Positions 32,558-41,124 of a stretch of 64,000 nucleotides of DNA are shown here, one piece after another. The position numbers and the translations under genes are program-made. Position 1 is the first letter of the stretch; every line of letters begins with the position of its first letter. The notes under the pieces are model-generated. The model was given only the letters and a program-made list of their open reading frames with translations. It searched no databases and was not told the DNA's origin. The stretch comes from Polynucleobacter sp. AP-Latsch-80-C2. GTDB taxonomy: Bacteria > Pseudomonadota > Gammaproteobacteria > Burkholderiales > Burkholderiaceae. The DNA is taken from assembly GCF_018882185.1 (NCBI RefSeq), contig NZ_JACVOY010000002.1:124001-188000 (forward strand). The letters run 5' to 3'.

Positions 32558-34153
32558 ATGGATTCAATCATGAGCGGGCTACAGAAAACGAGAAGAGAGC
32601 TGATAAAGGCGCTAGCGTTAGCGACCATTGCAATACCTTTATCAAATTCAGTTTGGGCTCAAAAAAAGTTTGACAAGAATCCATTTATTCTTGGTGTGGC
32701 TAGTGGCTCGCCTACTGATCAATCCATTGTGTTGTGGACTAGGCTAGTTGATGAAGGCGTATTCGGCAGTAATTTACCCAATGAGCCAATAGAGGTGAAG
32801 TGGGAGTTGGCATTAGATCGAGAATTTTCTAAGATCATAAAGTCTGGCGTTTCACTGGCTGTACCAGCACTTGCCTACTCCGTACATACTGAAGTCAAAA
32901 AGTTGCCAGCCAATCAATGGTTCTTCTATCGATTTCAGGTGGGCGGTGCAATCAGTTCGGTTGGTAGGACTAGAACGCTTCCTGCAGCCGATCAAGCGGT
33001 GGCACAGCTAAGGCTAGCTTACGCATCCTGTCAGCAATATGAGCATGGGTTTTTCAGTGCCTATAAACACATGCTTGCTGAAAATCTAGACCTAGTTCTA
33101 TTTTTGGGCGATTACATTTATGAATATGGTCCGAGCTGGAAAGGCGTACGAGTACACGATTCTCCCCCAGTGATTTCGCTGGAAGACTATCGCAAAAGAT
33201 ATGTTCTGTATAAGCAAGATACAAATTTACAGGCCATGCATGCCGCTTGTCCATGGCTTATGACTTGGGATGATCATGAAGTACAGAACGACTATGCAGG
33301 ATTAAATCCCGGTACATTTGGCCCCTACGTTTCTGACTTCCCCAAGCGGCGTGCAGCAGCCTACCAGGCCTACTACGAACACATGCCAATCCCTTCCTCA
33401 GCATTGATAGACGGTGTCGATGGCCTTATAAAAGGCTCCGAGATGCGTATTTATGGTGACTTTCGTTATGGAAAGTTGGCCAACATTTGCGTATTGGATG
33501 ATCGCCAATATCGAGATTCAGATGTTTGTACGCCATCTGGCAATGGTTCCTCTACCTTCGATCCAAAGACTTGTCCAGAGCTCGAGAATGCCGGTCGAAC
33601 GATCCTGGGTGATACACAAGAAAAGTGGTTAGTGGGAAAGCTAAAGGATTCTGATAAAAATATTTGGAATGTCGTAGGTCAGCCAACGCTATATGCTCAG
33701 CGATACTTGCCGAGCAGCGATAAATTGCTGATTTGGAATGATGGTTGGGATGGATTTCCGGCGGCTAGAAAAAGAATTGATCAAGCGCTCATCGATAACA
33801 AAGTAAAAAACCTGGTTATCTTCGGAGGCGATGTTCATGAAAACTGGGTGGGCTATATAAAGGCCGACTACAACAAGCCTGATAGCACAGTATTGGGGGT
33901 GGAGTTTTGCGGCACCAGCATTACCTCGATCGGTGATGGCGGAAAATATTTAGACGCACGTTTAGCCAGAAATCCCCATTTTGTTTTTGCTGAGGCTACT
34001 AAGAAAGGTTATGGAGTAGCAGAGTTCACCCCGAATGCTTTAACCGTCAATCTCAGGGTAGTAAGCAATGCCCAGCAAGAAGATGCCACCATTGAAACAC
34101 TGGCCAAGTTTTTGGTTCGCGCCGGATCCAACAAGATTGAGCGCATATCTTAA
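32558..34153 (+). CDS. phoD: PhoD-like alkaline phosphatase D
   Basis: A 531-residue metallophosphoesterase with an N-terminal twin-arginine signal (KTRRELIKALALATIAIPL). Landmarks: GVASGSPTDQSIVLWTRL, metal-binding LDLVLFLGDYIYEYG, MTWDDHEVQNDYAG and FGGDVHENWVG. The enzyme is expected to release phosphate from organic esters or diesters in the periplasm. ATG 32558 (after AGGCG) was preferred; 32570 is also possible. Confidence 0.92.
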   Translation: MDSIMSGLQKTRRELIKALALATIAIPLSNSVWAQKKFDKNPFILGVASGSPTDQSIVLWTRLVDEGVFGSNLPNEPIEVKWELALDREFSKIIKSGVSLAVPALAYSVHTEVKKLPANQWFFYRFQVGGAISSVGRTRTLPAADQAVAQLRLAYASCQQYEHGFFSAYKHMLAENLDLVLFLGDYIYEYGPSWKGVRVHDSPPVISLEDYRKRYVLYKQDTNLQAMHAACPWLMTWDDHEVQNDYAGLNPGTFGPYVSDFPKRRAAAYQAYYEHMPIPSSALIDGVDGLIKGSEMRIYGDFRYGKLANICVLDDRQYRDSDVCTPSGNGSSTFDPKTCPELENAGRTILGDTQEKWLVGKLKDSDKNIWNVVGQPTLYAQRYLPSSDKLLIWNDGWDGFPAARKRIDQALIDNKVKNLVIFGGDVHENWVGYIKADYNKPDSTVLGVEFCGTSITSIGDGGKYLDARLARNPHFVFAEATKKGYGVAEFTPNALTVNLRVVSNAQQEDATIETLAKFLVRAGSNKIERIS

Positions 34154-34159
34154 GTTTGA

Positions 34160-34933
34160 TTAGAGGTGGTATAAATTTTGTGGATTTGCCGTCAATATCA
34201 GACGAAGCAGTTGTTCATCGCCCGCTAATTTTTGGAGATCGACTAATTGTTGAGAGTATGTTTGACTTGTCTCAAAGCGGGTGTGCGGCCAATCACTTCC
34301 CCATAATAGTTTTGTATCGCCAATACATTGACGCCAATAATCTAAGATCTTCGCATGATCAAGCTGTGGAGTTCTGTATTGAGCACTGAGCTTAACCCAT
34401 AGCTTGTTGACATGTTTTTGAATACCTGCGTCCTCGAGAGTAAATTCTGAATTTGTTTTGGGCCTGCCAAAGTGATCTACAACAATCACCGTATCTGTTG
34501 GTATCTCTAGCAGCAAGTTATTGAGCAAGCCGTCATCATGATGGATCTCTAGATGTAGCTCAGACTCATTGAGTAGTTCAATGAGTTTCCAGTTTTGATG
34601 GATGATGGTTGATGGGTCTGATTCACCATAAAGATTGAGGCGGGCGCCAACAATGCCCTGATCCTGAAACTCAAGCACCTGGGCTCTAGAGGCACTTGGT
34701 TCAAGTACGGCGATGCCCCGGAGCTCTTTTGGACTCTGTTGCAGCGCGCCGAGCAAGAATGCGTTGTTAAATCCCAGAAAGCTAGGCTGCACCAGAACTC
34801 CACCATCGATGCCTTCTTTCGCCGCCAAGGTCTGCCATTGATCAATCAGAGCATCGTAGCAAACGGGATAGCGACTTTTGGTCTGATCGATTGCATCAGC
34901 TAAAAAAACATGGAAATGGGAATCAATTTTCAT
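34160..34933 (-). CDS. Amidohydrolase 2 family protein
   Basis: A 257-residue TIM-barrel metal-dependent hydrolase: N-terminal DSHFHVF, central VVDHFGRP and C-terminal LLWGSDWPHTRFE, the pattern of 2-pyrone-4,6-dicarboxylate lactonase relatives. It is divergent from a TctC-type solute-binding protein with 51 bases between starts, so uptake and degradation of the same carboxylate is possible (inference). Confidence 0.87.
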   Translation of the reverse strand: MKIDSHFHVFLADAIDQTKSRYPVCYDALIDQWQTLAAKEGIDGGVLVQPSFLGFNNAFLLGALQQSPKELRGIAVLEPSASRAQVLEFQDQGIVGARLNLYGESDPSTIIHQNWKLIELLNESELHLEIHHDDGLLNNLLLEIPTDTVIVVDHFGRPKTNSEFTLEDAGIQKHVNKLWVKLSAQYRTPQLDHAKILDYWRQCIGDTKLLWGSDWPHTRFETSQTYSQQLVDLQKLAGDEQLLRLILTANPQNLYHL

Positions 34934-34984
34934 TTTGAGTATGCTACTTTATATTCCACATAAAAATGAGAACTTGGAGACACC

Positions 34985-35947
34985 ATGAAGTTGCTGGCAA
35001 AAGCCCTATTTTTATTGCTATTGTTTGGCGCAGGTTCAGTGCATGCCCAAGAATGGCCTAATCGCCCCATTAGCTTGATCGTGAGTTACCCGCCAGGCGG
35101 AACTGCAGATCTCATGGCTAGAACGATTGCCGGCCCTTTAGGTAAAGCCTTAGGTACTTCGGTCGTCGTTGAGAATAGGCCAGGGGCCAGCGGTCAGATT
35201 GCGGCAGCGTATGTATCTAAAGCCAGTGCTGATGGGTATACCTTGATGCTAGATGCCTCCTCCTATTCTGTGAATCCCTCTTTATTTCCAAAGCTGCCTT
35301 ATGACCCTAATCGTGACTTCAAAACTTTGGGCATCCTGGCCCAATATCCAAATGTACTTTTAGTGCATCCTAGCTTTCCTGCTAAATCCGTAAAAGACAT
35401 GGTTGCCCTGGCAAAAGCCAAACCGAATGGAATTGCGTATGCATCCTCTGGCAATGGATCGGCACAACATTTAGCGGGTGCATTGTTTGAGGTCAAAGCT
35501 GGCGTTGAGATGCAGCATGTTCCCTATAAGGGCGGCGGTCCAGCATTAAATGATGTGGTTGGGGGTCAGGTGCCAGTATTTTTTGGCAGCGTTGCATCCA
35601 CTAAGCAGTACGTAGAGACTGGCAAATTAAATGCTTTGGCCGTCACTGGAAAAAAACGGGCTTCATCGATGCCGAACGTTCCAACCATGGCAGAGGCAGG
35701 AATAGTGGGTTATGAGGTTTATGAGTGGAATGGCATCTTTGCACCTGCAGCGACTCCTGCCGTCATACTGACAAAAATTTCAGATGCCATTGCAAAGGTA
35801 ATGCAATCTCCCGAAGTCAAAGAAAAGGTAAGCAGTCTGGGCGGTGAAGTATTTCAGGGCAATGCAGACACTGCAGATAAGTTTATTAAAGCGCAGATGG
35901 TGGAATGGTCAAAGTTAGTCAAGAGCGGAAAAATTTCTGTTGATTAA
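34985..35947 (+). CDS. TctC/Bug family solute-binding protein
   Basis: A 320-residue periplasmic binding protein with a signal peptide (LFLLLLFGAGSVHAQ). WPNRPISLIVSYPPGGTADLMARTIA, VVENRPGASGQIAA and YASSGNGSAQHLAGALF are hallmarks of the tripartite tricarboxylate transporter binding proteins common in Burkholderiales. No TctA/TctB genes are nearby, as is usual for orphan Bug proteins. Ligand unknown, probably a carboxylate. Confidence 0.94.
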   Translation: MKLLAKALFLLLLFGAGSVHAQEWPNRPISLIVSYPPGGTADLMARTIAGPLGKALGTSVVVENRPGASGQIAAAYVSKASADGYTLMLDASSYSVNPSLFPKLPYDPNRDFKTLGILAQYPNVLLVHPSFPAKSVKDMVALAKAKPNGIAYASSGNGSAQHLAGALFEVKAGVEMQHVPYKGGGPALNDVVGGQVPVFFGSVASTKQYVETGKLNALAVTGKKRASSMPNVPTMAEAGIVGYEVYEWNGIFAPAATPAVILTKISDAIAKVMQSPEVKEKVSSLGGEVFQGNADTADKFIKAQMVEWSKLVKSGKISVD

Positions 35948-35975
35948 TATTCATAAAAGAATTTTTAGAGCATTC

Positions 35976-36770
35976 ATGACATTACAGAACACCATCAAAA
36001 AATCTGCACTTGTTTCCCTGGCCAGCTTATTTTTTGTAAGCACGACATTTGCTGCTGATATTCATGTCATTACCTCCGGCGCCTTTGCAGAGGCATTAAA
36101 AACCTTAGTCCCGGAGTACGAAAAGCAATCACCCAATAAAGTCATAATTTCTTATGGCTCGTCGATGGGTGCGGCGCCCGATGCCATTCCTGCTAGATTG
36201 GGGCGGGGCGAGAAGTTTGATGTTCTGATTCTGGCAGGGCCTGCTTTGGATGACTTTATTAAAAGTGGGGCCGTGCAGCCTGGCACTAGAGTAGACCTAG
36301 TTGCTTCGGTGATGGGGGCGGTAGTCAAGGCCGGAGCGCCTAAACCTGATATCAGTACGATGGAAAAATTAAAGCAAGCATTGATTAATGCAAAGTCAGT
36401 CGCTCATTCGGCTAGCGCTAGTGGCGTGTACTTATCAACAGAACTGTTCCCTAAGATGGGCATTGCTGAGCATATGAATAAAACCGCCAATAAGATTCAT
36501 AGTGAACGCGTTGCATCAGTAGTCGCAAGAGGCGATGCAGAGTTAGGTTTTCAGCAAGTAAGTGAATTACTTCCTATTCCTGGGGTGGAATTCATTGGTG
36601 AGTTACCGCCTGAAGCACAAAAGACCGTATTGTTTTCCGCAGGTATCACAACTAATGTCAGCAACTTAAATGCATCACGAGACTTAATTGCTTTTCTAGC
36701 ATCACCTAAAGCTGCGCCCACTATTCAAAAAGCAGGCCTTAAGCCAGTATTGCCAAGTTTGCCTTGGTAA
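35976..36770 (+). CDS. ModA-like substrate-binding protein
   Basis: A 264-residue exported protein (signal SALVSLASLFFVSTTFAA) of the type II periplasmic binding fold similar to molybdate-binding ModA: DIHVITSGAFAEALKTLVPEYEKQSPNKVIISYGSS and HSASASGVYLSTELFPKMG. No modBC genes are adjacent, so the oxyanion is unproven. ATG 35976 gives the signal peptide; the TTG at 35940 overlaps the previous gene. Confidence 0.87.
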   Translation: MTLQNTIKKSALVSLASLFFVSTTFAADIHVITSGAFAEALKTLVPEYEKQSPNKVIISYGSSMGAAPDAIPARLGRGEKFDVLILAGPALDDFIKSGAVQPGTRVDLVASVMGAVVKAGAPKPDISTMEKLKQALINAKSVAHSASASGVYLSTELFPKMGIAEHMNKTANKIHSERVASVVARGDAELGFQQVSELLPIPGVEFIGELPPEAQKTVLFSAGITTNVSNLNASRDLIAFLASPKAAPTIQKAGLKPVLPSLPW

Positions 36771-36789
36771 ATCGCTAAAAATATCAGGA

Positions 36790-36795
36790 TATAAT
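36790..36795 (+). promoter_or_regulatory. -10 box of the glycine riboswitch transcript
   Basis: TATAAT lies about 12 bases before the first aptamer, giving transcription from about 36802. No good -35 was seen. Confidence 0.55.
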
Positions 36796-36804
36796 TTACT
36801 GAAG

Positions 36805-36990
36805 CAGGAGAGTGAGGGGTATCCCTCCACCGAAGGCGCAAACTCCCATGAACGCTCAGGTATCCAACAGGAAGGTACTGCTTATCCTAAATAGCCGTCT
36901 GGAGAGTCACCATCTTTATGGTGCGCCGAAGGAGCAAGCACTAAGCCAGGCTTAGTGTGAATCTCTCAGGTATCAGGGACAGGGGGAGCG
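36805..36990 (+). ncRNA. Tandem glycine riboswitch
   Basis: Two consecutive aptamers with the conserved glycine-riboswitch blocks. The first has GGAGAG, CACCGAAGGCGCAAACTCCC, CGCTCAGGTA and ACAG. The second has GGAGAGTCACC, GCGCCGAAGGAGCAAGC, AATCTCTCAGGTATC and GGGACAGGGGGAGC. Such RNAs switch on glycine cleavage or export genes. Here the downstream sequence holds a mini-ORF, a terminator and then a 63-residue gene. Confidence 0.95.
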
Positions 36991-37166
36991 GCATCCATCC
37001 ACATGCATGGCATGTGTCTGATGGGCTGCTATTGGGAGAATCTAGAATGCAAAACCTTTGTAATTAATTCAGTAATGACTTTCATGTTTTGAAAAGTCGT
37101 TTTTTATTTCTTAATTTGTTCTATTGCTGATGAGCAATAGGGCGCTTACTGATTAAAGGTATCTGT
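36991..37166 (+). promoter_or_regulatory. Riboswitch expression platform and leader
   Basis: A GGGAGA ribosome-binding site precedes the 6-codon ORF ATG CAA AAC CTT TGT AAT TAA (37047-37067). It is followed by a hairpin (about 37075-37100, ATGACTTT with AAAGTCGT) and TTTTTTATTT, a terminator-type element. Read-through would reach the gene at 37167. Glycine-dependent control is inferred from the arrangement. Confidence 0.6.
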
Positions 37167-37358
37167 ATGACAAACAAATTTGTTGAAGAAGCACCCTATC
37201 ACCCAGGTTATGAAGATGCTAGTTTTAAAGGTCAAGTTTCGCCAATCGCTGCCGAATTGGATGGCTTTAGAAAAAGTAATTCTCGCTATTTAAATTTTGC
37301 TGATGTGATTGTTGATTTCTGCGCATCAGAGCAGAATAAATTTCATCCAGTTAGATAA
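37167..37358 (+). CDS. 63-residue protein downstream of glycine riboswitch
   Basis: A small acidic-to-neutral protein with central segment GQVSPIAAELDGFRKSNSR and end NFADVIVDFCASEQNKFHPVR. No signal or membrane segment and no family recognised. AAAGGTATCTG precedes the ATG. It is followed by a strong terminator, so it is the only protein product of the riboswitch transcript. Confidence 0.75.
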   Translation: MTNKFVEEAPYHPGYEDASFKGQVSPIAAELDGFRKSNSRYLNFADVIVDFCASEQNKFHPVR

Positions 37359-37372
37359 GTATTCTCTTGAAC

Positions 37373-37410
37373 AAAACACTTATTGAGGATCTCTTCAATA
37401 AGTGTTTTTT
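37373..37410. terminator. Strong (bidirectional) terminator
   Basis: AAAACACTTATTGA and TCAATAAGTGTTTT form a 14-base perfect stem with an 8-base loop, followed by T on the plus strand and by A-run complement on the minus strand. It serves the 63-residue gene and possibly the converging phosphatase gene. Confidence 0.9.
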
Positions 37411-37417
37411 GTAGGTG

Positions 37418-38062
37418 CTAGAGATCTAAGTTATCAAGAGCCAAACTCTCGAGATGGGTGGTATCTGCCCAGCGCTCTACCGTCCAAGCATTGCCATCAT
37501 GGCTTATCCAGTTGAGGGATGCATTAGGTACTGATACTGCTTTCTCTGCCTCTAAGGGCTGATTGCTGGCCAGTCGATACATCATGTCCAAAGCGCCACC
37601 ATGACTCACGAGCAGGATTGTTTTGCCGAGATGCTCTTGGCGGATTGCTTCTAGCGCAGATTGAATACGCTGTGCAAACTGCGTAATACTTTCGCCACCA
37701 CGTAAATCTTGATGAATGTCTCTGCTGATGTGACTTTTCCAGAGTTCAGGTTCGCGCTGCGGCGCTTCATCTGTTCTAAGTCCTTGTAATACGCCGAGGT
37801 GACGCTCTCTTAAGGAGGCATTCACAATGGCCTTGGTATTAAATAGTTCTTCTATAGCGCCAGCAGTCTTTGCTGCACGCTGAAGGTCGCTGGTATAGAG
37901 CACATCAAACTTTAGATCGATGGCTTTAATAGCTTTAGCCATTTGCGCCGCCTGCGCTTCACCGCGTTGGTTTAAATCAATATCGGTGTGGCCTTGCATG
38001 CGCCTTTCAGCATTCCAATCGGTTTCACCGTGACGAACTAAACAGAAGCGAGTTGTTTTCAT
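37418..38062 (-). CDS. Histidine phosphatase family protein (GpmB-like)
   Basis: A 214-residue branch-1 histidine phosphatase: catalytic CLVRHGETDWNAERRMQGHTD, LYTSDLQRAAKTA, ERHLGVLQG and SHGGALDMM. Substrate unresolved (phosphoglycerate mutase-like, or phosphatase of small metabolites). A GNAT gene lies upstream in the same direction. Confidence 0.93.
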   Translation of the reverse strand: MKTTRFCLVRHGETDWNAERRMQGHTDIDLNQRGEAQAAQMAKAIKAIDLKFDVLYTSDLQRAAKTAGAIEELFNTKAIVNASLRERHLGVLQGLRTDEAPQREPELWKSHISRDIHQDLRGGESITQFAQRIQSALEAIRQEHLGKTILLVSHGGALDMMYRLASNQPLEAEKAVSVPNASLNWISHDGNAWTVERWADTTHLESLALDNLDL

Positions 38063-38083
38063 GCCGCCATCATAAAGGCTAAT

Positions 38084-38479
38084 TTATTTTTTAAGCATCC
38101 AAGCGCGTGGGTTGTGCTCAAAGCCAAGATGCGGATAGTAGTCGTTAGCCTTAGGTGCTGCCAATAAGACAATCATGCAATGTGGACCTAGTCGTATTTT
38201 GGTTTCTTCAATGAGTTGTTTGCCAATACCCTGCTGTTGGTATTCTTCGTCGACTGCAAGGTCTGCAAGATAGGCTACATAAGCAAAATCAGTCAGTGTG
38301 CGGGAGATACCAACCAGTTTTTCTCCATCCCATGCGCTAACTGTAAGATTTGCGTGCTTTAGCATGGCCTCAAATGTTTCGGGATGATCGATTGGTCTAC
38401 GCTCACCCAAGGTAGAGCGAACATACAAATCAATCGCCTGATCTACGGTAATGTCAGCATGATCTTTGTAGGTAATCAT
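38084..38479 (-). CDS. GNAT family N-acetyltransferase
   Basis: A 131-residue acetyltransferase with acetyl-CoA motif A LADLAVDEEYQQQGIGKQLIEE (QQQGIG) and C-terminal YYPHLGFEHN. Substrate unknown. Its start overlaps the end of the MOSC gene by 4 bases, indicating coupled translation. Confidence 0.92.
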   Translation of the reverse strand: MITYKDHADITVDQAIDLYVRSTLGERRPIDHPETFEAMLKHANLTVSAWDGEKLVGISRTLTDFAYVAYLADLAVDEEYQQQGIGKQLIEETKIRLGPHCMIVLLAAPKANDYYPHLGFEHNPRAWMLKK

Positions 38480-39012
38480 GAAGATGCCTCCTGGATGTAA
38501 GTAAGTAGATCGCCAATGTTGATGGATCCTGACTGAAGAATCTCGGCACGTAGGCCGCCGCGCCCTTCAAAGGCATCCATAAAGCTAGGCTTATTTACAA
38601 GCTGGGCAGGTCTTTGGCAGGGGGTGCAGAGTTCAGTGCCCTTGCATGCGATATTGCCCAATAAGAAAGTTTTGCCAAGCAGTTGATTGAGCTCATCCGG
38701 AGAGATATTGCTCAGCACAATATTGCGACGAGTTTCAGAATCAGAAAATTGTGGCTCTTCCCCGGACTCTAACCATTCATTGGCAATGGCAATACCAGCT
38801 TGAGCAATCAAACTAATATGCCGAATTTTGACTGGCTGACTTTGTGAAAATGCTCCCGTCCCTTGTGCATACCGATCTCCCTGGATGCCTTGGCCTGGAA
38901 TGAGATTAGCTTGCTCTAGTGCCTGCATAGGGGCACCAGCACTAGATGCGATATAGATGGCGTGTATTCGAGGGCGGGTTGTCATCATAGATCTTGACAT
39001 ATTACATCCCAT
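38476..39012 (-). CDS. MOSC domain protein
   Basis: A 178-residue protein with GQGIQGDRYAQGTGAFSQ at the start and ETRRNIVLSNISPDELNQLLGKTFLLGNIACKGTELCTPC at the centre, the conserved pattern of MOSC domains with the reactive Cys (CTPC). Such domains handle sulfur carried by molybdenum cofactor. Several in-frame ATGs (39012, 39000, 38988) make the exact start unclear. Confidence 0.88.
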   Translation of the reverse strand: MGCNMSRSMMTTRPRIHAIYIASSAGAPMQALEQANLIPGQGIQGDRYAQGTGAFSQSQPVKIRHISLIAQAGIAIANEWLESGEEPQFSDSETRRNIVLSNISPDELNQLLGKTFLLGNIACKGTELCTPCQRPAQLVNKPSFMDAFEGRGGLRAEILQSGSINIGDLLTYIQEASS

Positions 39013-39062
39013 ACTTCGGTGTTTCTTAATACAATCGATTCAATAAAACTAAAAGGGCAATA

Positions 39063-39935
39063 GTGAATAAAGAGACCAAGGGAATGCTCATCGGCTTTGT
39101 TGGCATTCTCATTTTTAGTCTGACATTGCCTGTTACTAAGCTCGCTATTCTCAGCTTCAACCCATACTTCATTGCATTTGGTAGGGCAACTCTTGCTGGT
39201 GCAGTCGCTTTAGCCTATCTTGCCCTTAAGCGTGAACCCATGCTCGCTAAGGCAGACATCAGTAAATTTGTAGTAATCGCTTTGGGAGTGGTATTTGGTT
39301 TTCCTATTCTCACAACAGTTGCGATGACGCATGGCTCTTCTTCCCATGGAGCGGTCATTCTGGGAATGATGCCCCTAGCCACCACTGTAATAGGCGTAGT
39401 CCGCTTTGGAGAGCGCCCTTCACTGGGCTTCTGGCTCGTTTCCCTTTTGGGTGCAGCGCTGGTAGTGATCTATGCCCTTGTAAAAAGTTCCGGCAGCTTT
39501 ACGCTTGTCGATATTTTGTTGGTGCTAGGAGGCATATGCGCCTGTATCGGCTATGTTGAAGGCGGAGAACTCTCTAGAAAGATGAACCCTCGTGCAGTGA
39601 TATCTTGGGCCTTAGTCATTTCATTGCCCTTCAATATTATCTTTAGCTATTTCACTTTTGATTCGGCTTACTTTGATGCTGGAATGAGTGCCTGGACTAT
39701 TTTCATCTATCTGAGTTTGTTCCCGATGTTTATTGGATTTTTCTTTTGGTATGAAGGGCTGGCGATTGGAGGTATTGCACGAGTGAGTCAAGTGCAGTTG
39801 ATACAACCTTTCTGTACCCTGGTGGCAGCCAGTATCTTATTGGGCGATTCGCTGACCTGGATGAATCTCGTCTTTGCTGTCTTAGTAGTGTCGACGGTCA
39901 TTCTTGGCAAGAAAATGCTCATTAAGAGGGCGTAA
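39063..39935 (+). CDS. EamA/DMT superfamily transporter
   Basis: A 290-residue protein with ten membrane segments in two EamA repeats: LIGFVGILIFSLTLPVTKLAI, THGSSSHGAVILGMMPLATTVIGVVRFGERPSLGFW and GLAIGGIARVSQVQLIQPFCTLVAASILLGDSLT. Substrate unknown. Divergent from the MOSC gene. Confidence 0.92.
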   Translation: MNKETKGMLIGFVGILIFSLTLPVTKLAILSFNPYFIAFGRATLAGAVALAYLALKREPMLAKADISKFVVIALGVVFGFPILTTVAMTHGSSSHGAVILGMMPLATTVIGVVRFGERPSLGFWLVSLLGAALVVIYALVKSSGSFTLVDILLVLGGICACIGYVEGGELSRKMNPRAVISWALVISLPFNIIFSYFTFDSAYFDAGMSAWTIFIYLSLFPMFIGFFFWYEGLAIGGIARVSQVQLIQPFCTLVAASILLGDSLTWMNLVFAVLVVSTVILGKKMLIKRA

Positions 39936-39939
39936 AAAA

Positions 39940-39956
39940 GCCCCGATAAACGGGGC
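39940..39956 (-). terminator. Terminator between EamA gene and 60-residue gene
   Basis: GCCCCG-ATAAA-CGGGGC hairpin. On the minus strand it is followed by TTTTTTA, so it ends the 39978-40160 gene; on the plus strand the T-run is absent. Confidence 0.75.
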
Positions 39957-39977
39957 CTAGAGCTTGATTTCTGAGCT

Positions 39978-40160
39978 TTAAGCTACAGCTACAGTCATCT
40001 TATTAAGTGCTCGTTGGATCTTAGCTTTTTCTTTTGGTTTGGTGCTTGTTTCTATTAATTTAGTTAATTGAGCAAGATTCAATGGGCCTAAACGTGTCTT
40101 CCCTGTTTTGGTGAGCATTGAATTACTTTTTCTATTCTTTTGATTTTGATTTACAGCCAT
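39978..40160 (-). CDS. Small basic protein (60 residues)
   Basis: A Lys-rich 60-residue protein: QNQKNRKSNSMLTKTGKTRLGP, then LAQLTKLIETSTKPKEKAKIQRALNKM. No family assigned; the charge suggests nucleic-acid or ribosome binding (inference). A minus-strand terminator directly downstream supports it as a real transcribed gene. Confidence 0.65.
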   Translation of the reverse strand: MAVNQNQKNRKSNSMLTKTGKTRLGPLNLAQLTKLIETSTKPKEKAKIQRALNKMTVAVA

Positions 40161-40292
40161 TTGATTTTCCTAGATGAATGGAATGATGAATCAGAGAGAC
40201 TTGCTCTGAAGATCCCCCTGTCTAGGGCGCACAATAGTGATCACCAATTCAGAATAACAGTTAAAGCAATCAAGCGCTATGATTACGGGACC

Positions 40293-40649
40293 GTGAATTT
40301 ATCTATCTTTAACAACCAATACGGGTTTGTAGTCTTGCTGACCCTTTCTAATGTCTTTATGACATTTGCTTGGTATGCGCATTTGAAGAATTTGTCTGCT
40401 AAACCGTGGTGGATAGCAGTATTGGCAAGCTGGGCGATCGCTTTATTCGAATATGCATTACAAGTACCTGCCAATCGTATTGGGTATCAGCACTTTAATC
40501 TTGGACAGCTCAAGATTGCACAAGAAGTCATTACCTTGAGTGTGTTTGTACCGTTTGCCGTGTTTTATATGGGCGAGCCTTTTAAAACTGACTATATCTG
40601 GGCGGGCATCTGCCTGCTAGGGGCGGTCTACTTTATGTTCCGATCATGA
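40293..40649 (+). CDS. DUF486 (DMT-type) membrane protein
   Basis: A 118-residue four-helix membrane protein: VVLLTLSNVFMTFAWYAHLKNLSAKPWWIAVLASWAIALFEY and VITLSVFVPFAVFYMGEPFKTDYIWAGICLLGAVYFMF are typical of DUF486. GTG 40293 fits the family start; an extension to 40140 would overlap the divergent small gene. It overlaps the next gene by 4 bases. Confidence 0.85.
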   Translation: MNLSIFNNQYGFVVLLTLSNVFMTFAWYAHLKNLSAKPWWIAVLASWAIALFEYALQVPANRIGYQHFNLGQLKIAQEVITLSVFVPFAVFYMGEPFKTDYIWAGICLLGAVYFMFRS

Positions 40650-40870
40650 TTAATCTTCCCGACTTTGTCTTTTCTCTCGTCATGGGATGCTTAATGTCAT
40701 TAAGCATTACTTTTGTAACGACATTGGCCCGCTTAGGGGTGACGGATGGTTTTTTTGGGGTGTGGCTTGAAGTTTGGCTAGTAGCTTATCCTGTCGCAGT
40801 TATTTGTATTTTGATATACAAACCATGGGCTGGTAAGTTGACCGCTAAGCTTCTTGAGAAAATGAAATGA
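40646..40870 (+). CDS. DUF2798-like membrane protein
   Basis: A 74-residue protein with two membrane segments (FVFSLVMGCLMSLSITFVTTL and WLVAYPVAVICILIYKPWA), as in DUF2798. Function unknown. It overlaps both neighbours by 4 bases (ATGA). Confidence 0.82.
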   Translation: MINLPDFVFSLVMGCLMSLSITFVTTLARLGVTDGFFGVWLEVWLVAYPVAVICILIYKPWAGKLTAKLLEKMK

Positions 40871-41106
40871 ATATGAAGACCTACCTATTAACCGCATTCG
40901 TTTCGCTTGGCTTGGTGGGGTGCGCTGCAGTATTTACGGACGCTTCTGATGCAAATCAGGTGACTTACATTAATAGCAATGGCGAATCTCTGGAGCAGCT
41001 AACTGGTAACGCAAATGCCTATTGTGGGCAGTTTGGCAAGACCGCTTCTTATAGAAACAGCGACACCCAGTTTGTAGTAGTTTTTGATTGCAACATGAAG
41101 CGCTAA
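40867..41106 (+). CDS. Small lipoprotein (79 residues)
   Basis: Signal KTYLLTAFVSLGLVGC with lipobox LVGC, then a soluble part with YCGQFGKTASYRNSDTQFVVVFDC, whose two Cys could form a disulfide. Last gene of a three-gene overlapping set. Not otherwise recognised. Confidence 0.8.
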   Translation: MNMKTYLLTAFVSLGLVGCAAVFTDASDANQVTYINSNGESLEQLTGNANAYCGQFGKTASYRNSDTQFVVVFDCNMKR

Positions 41107-41124
41107 GCTTCTAATGTTTGGGCG

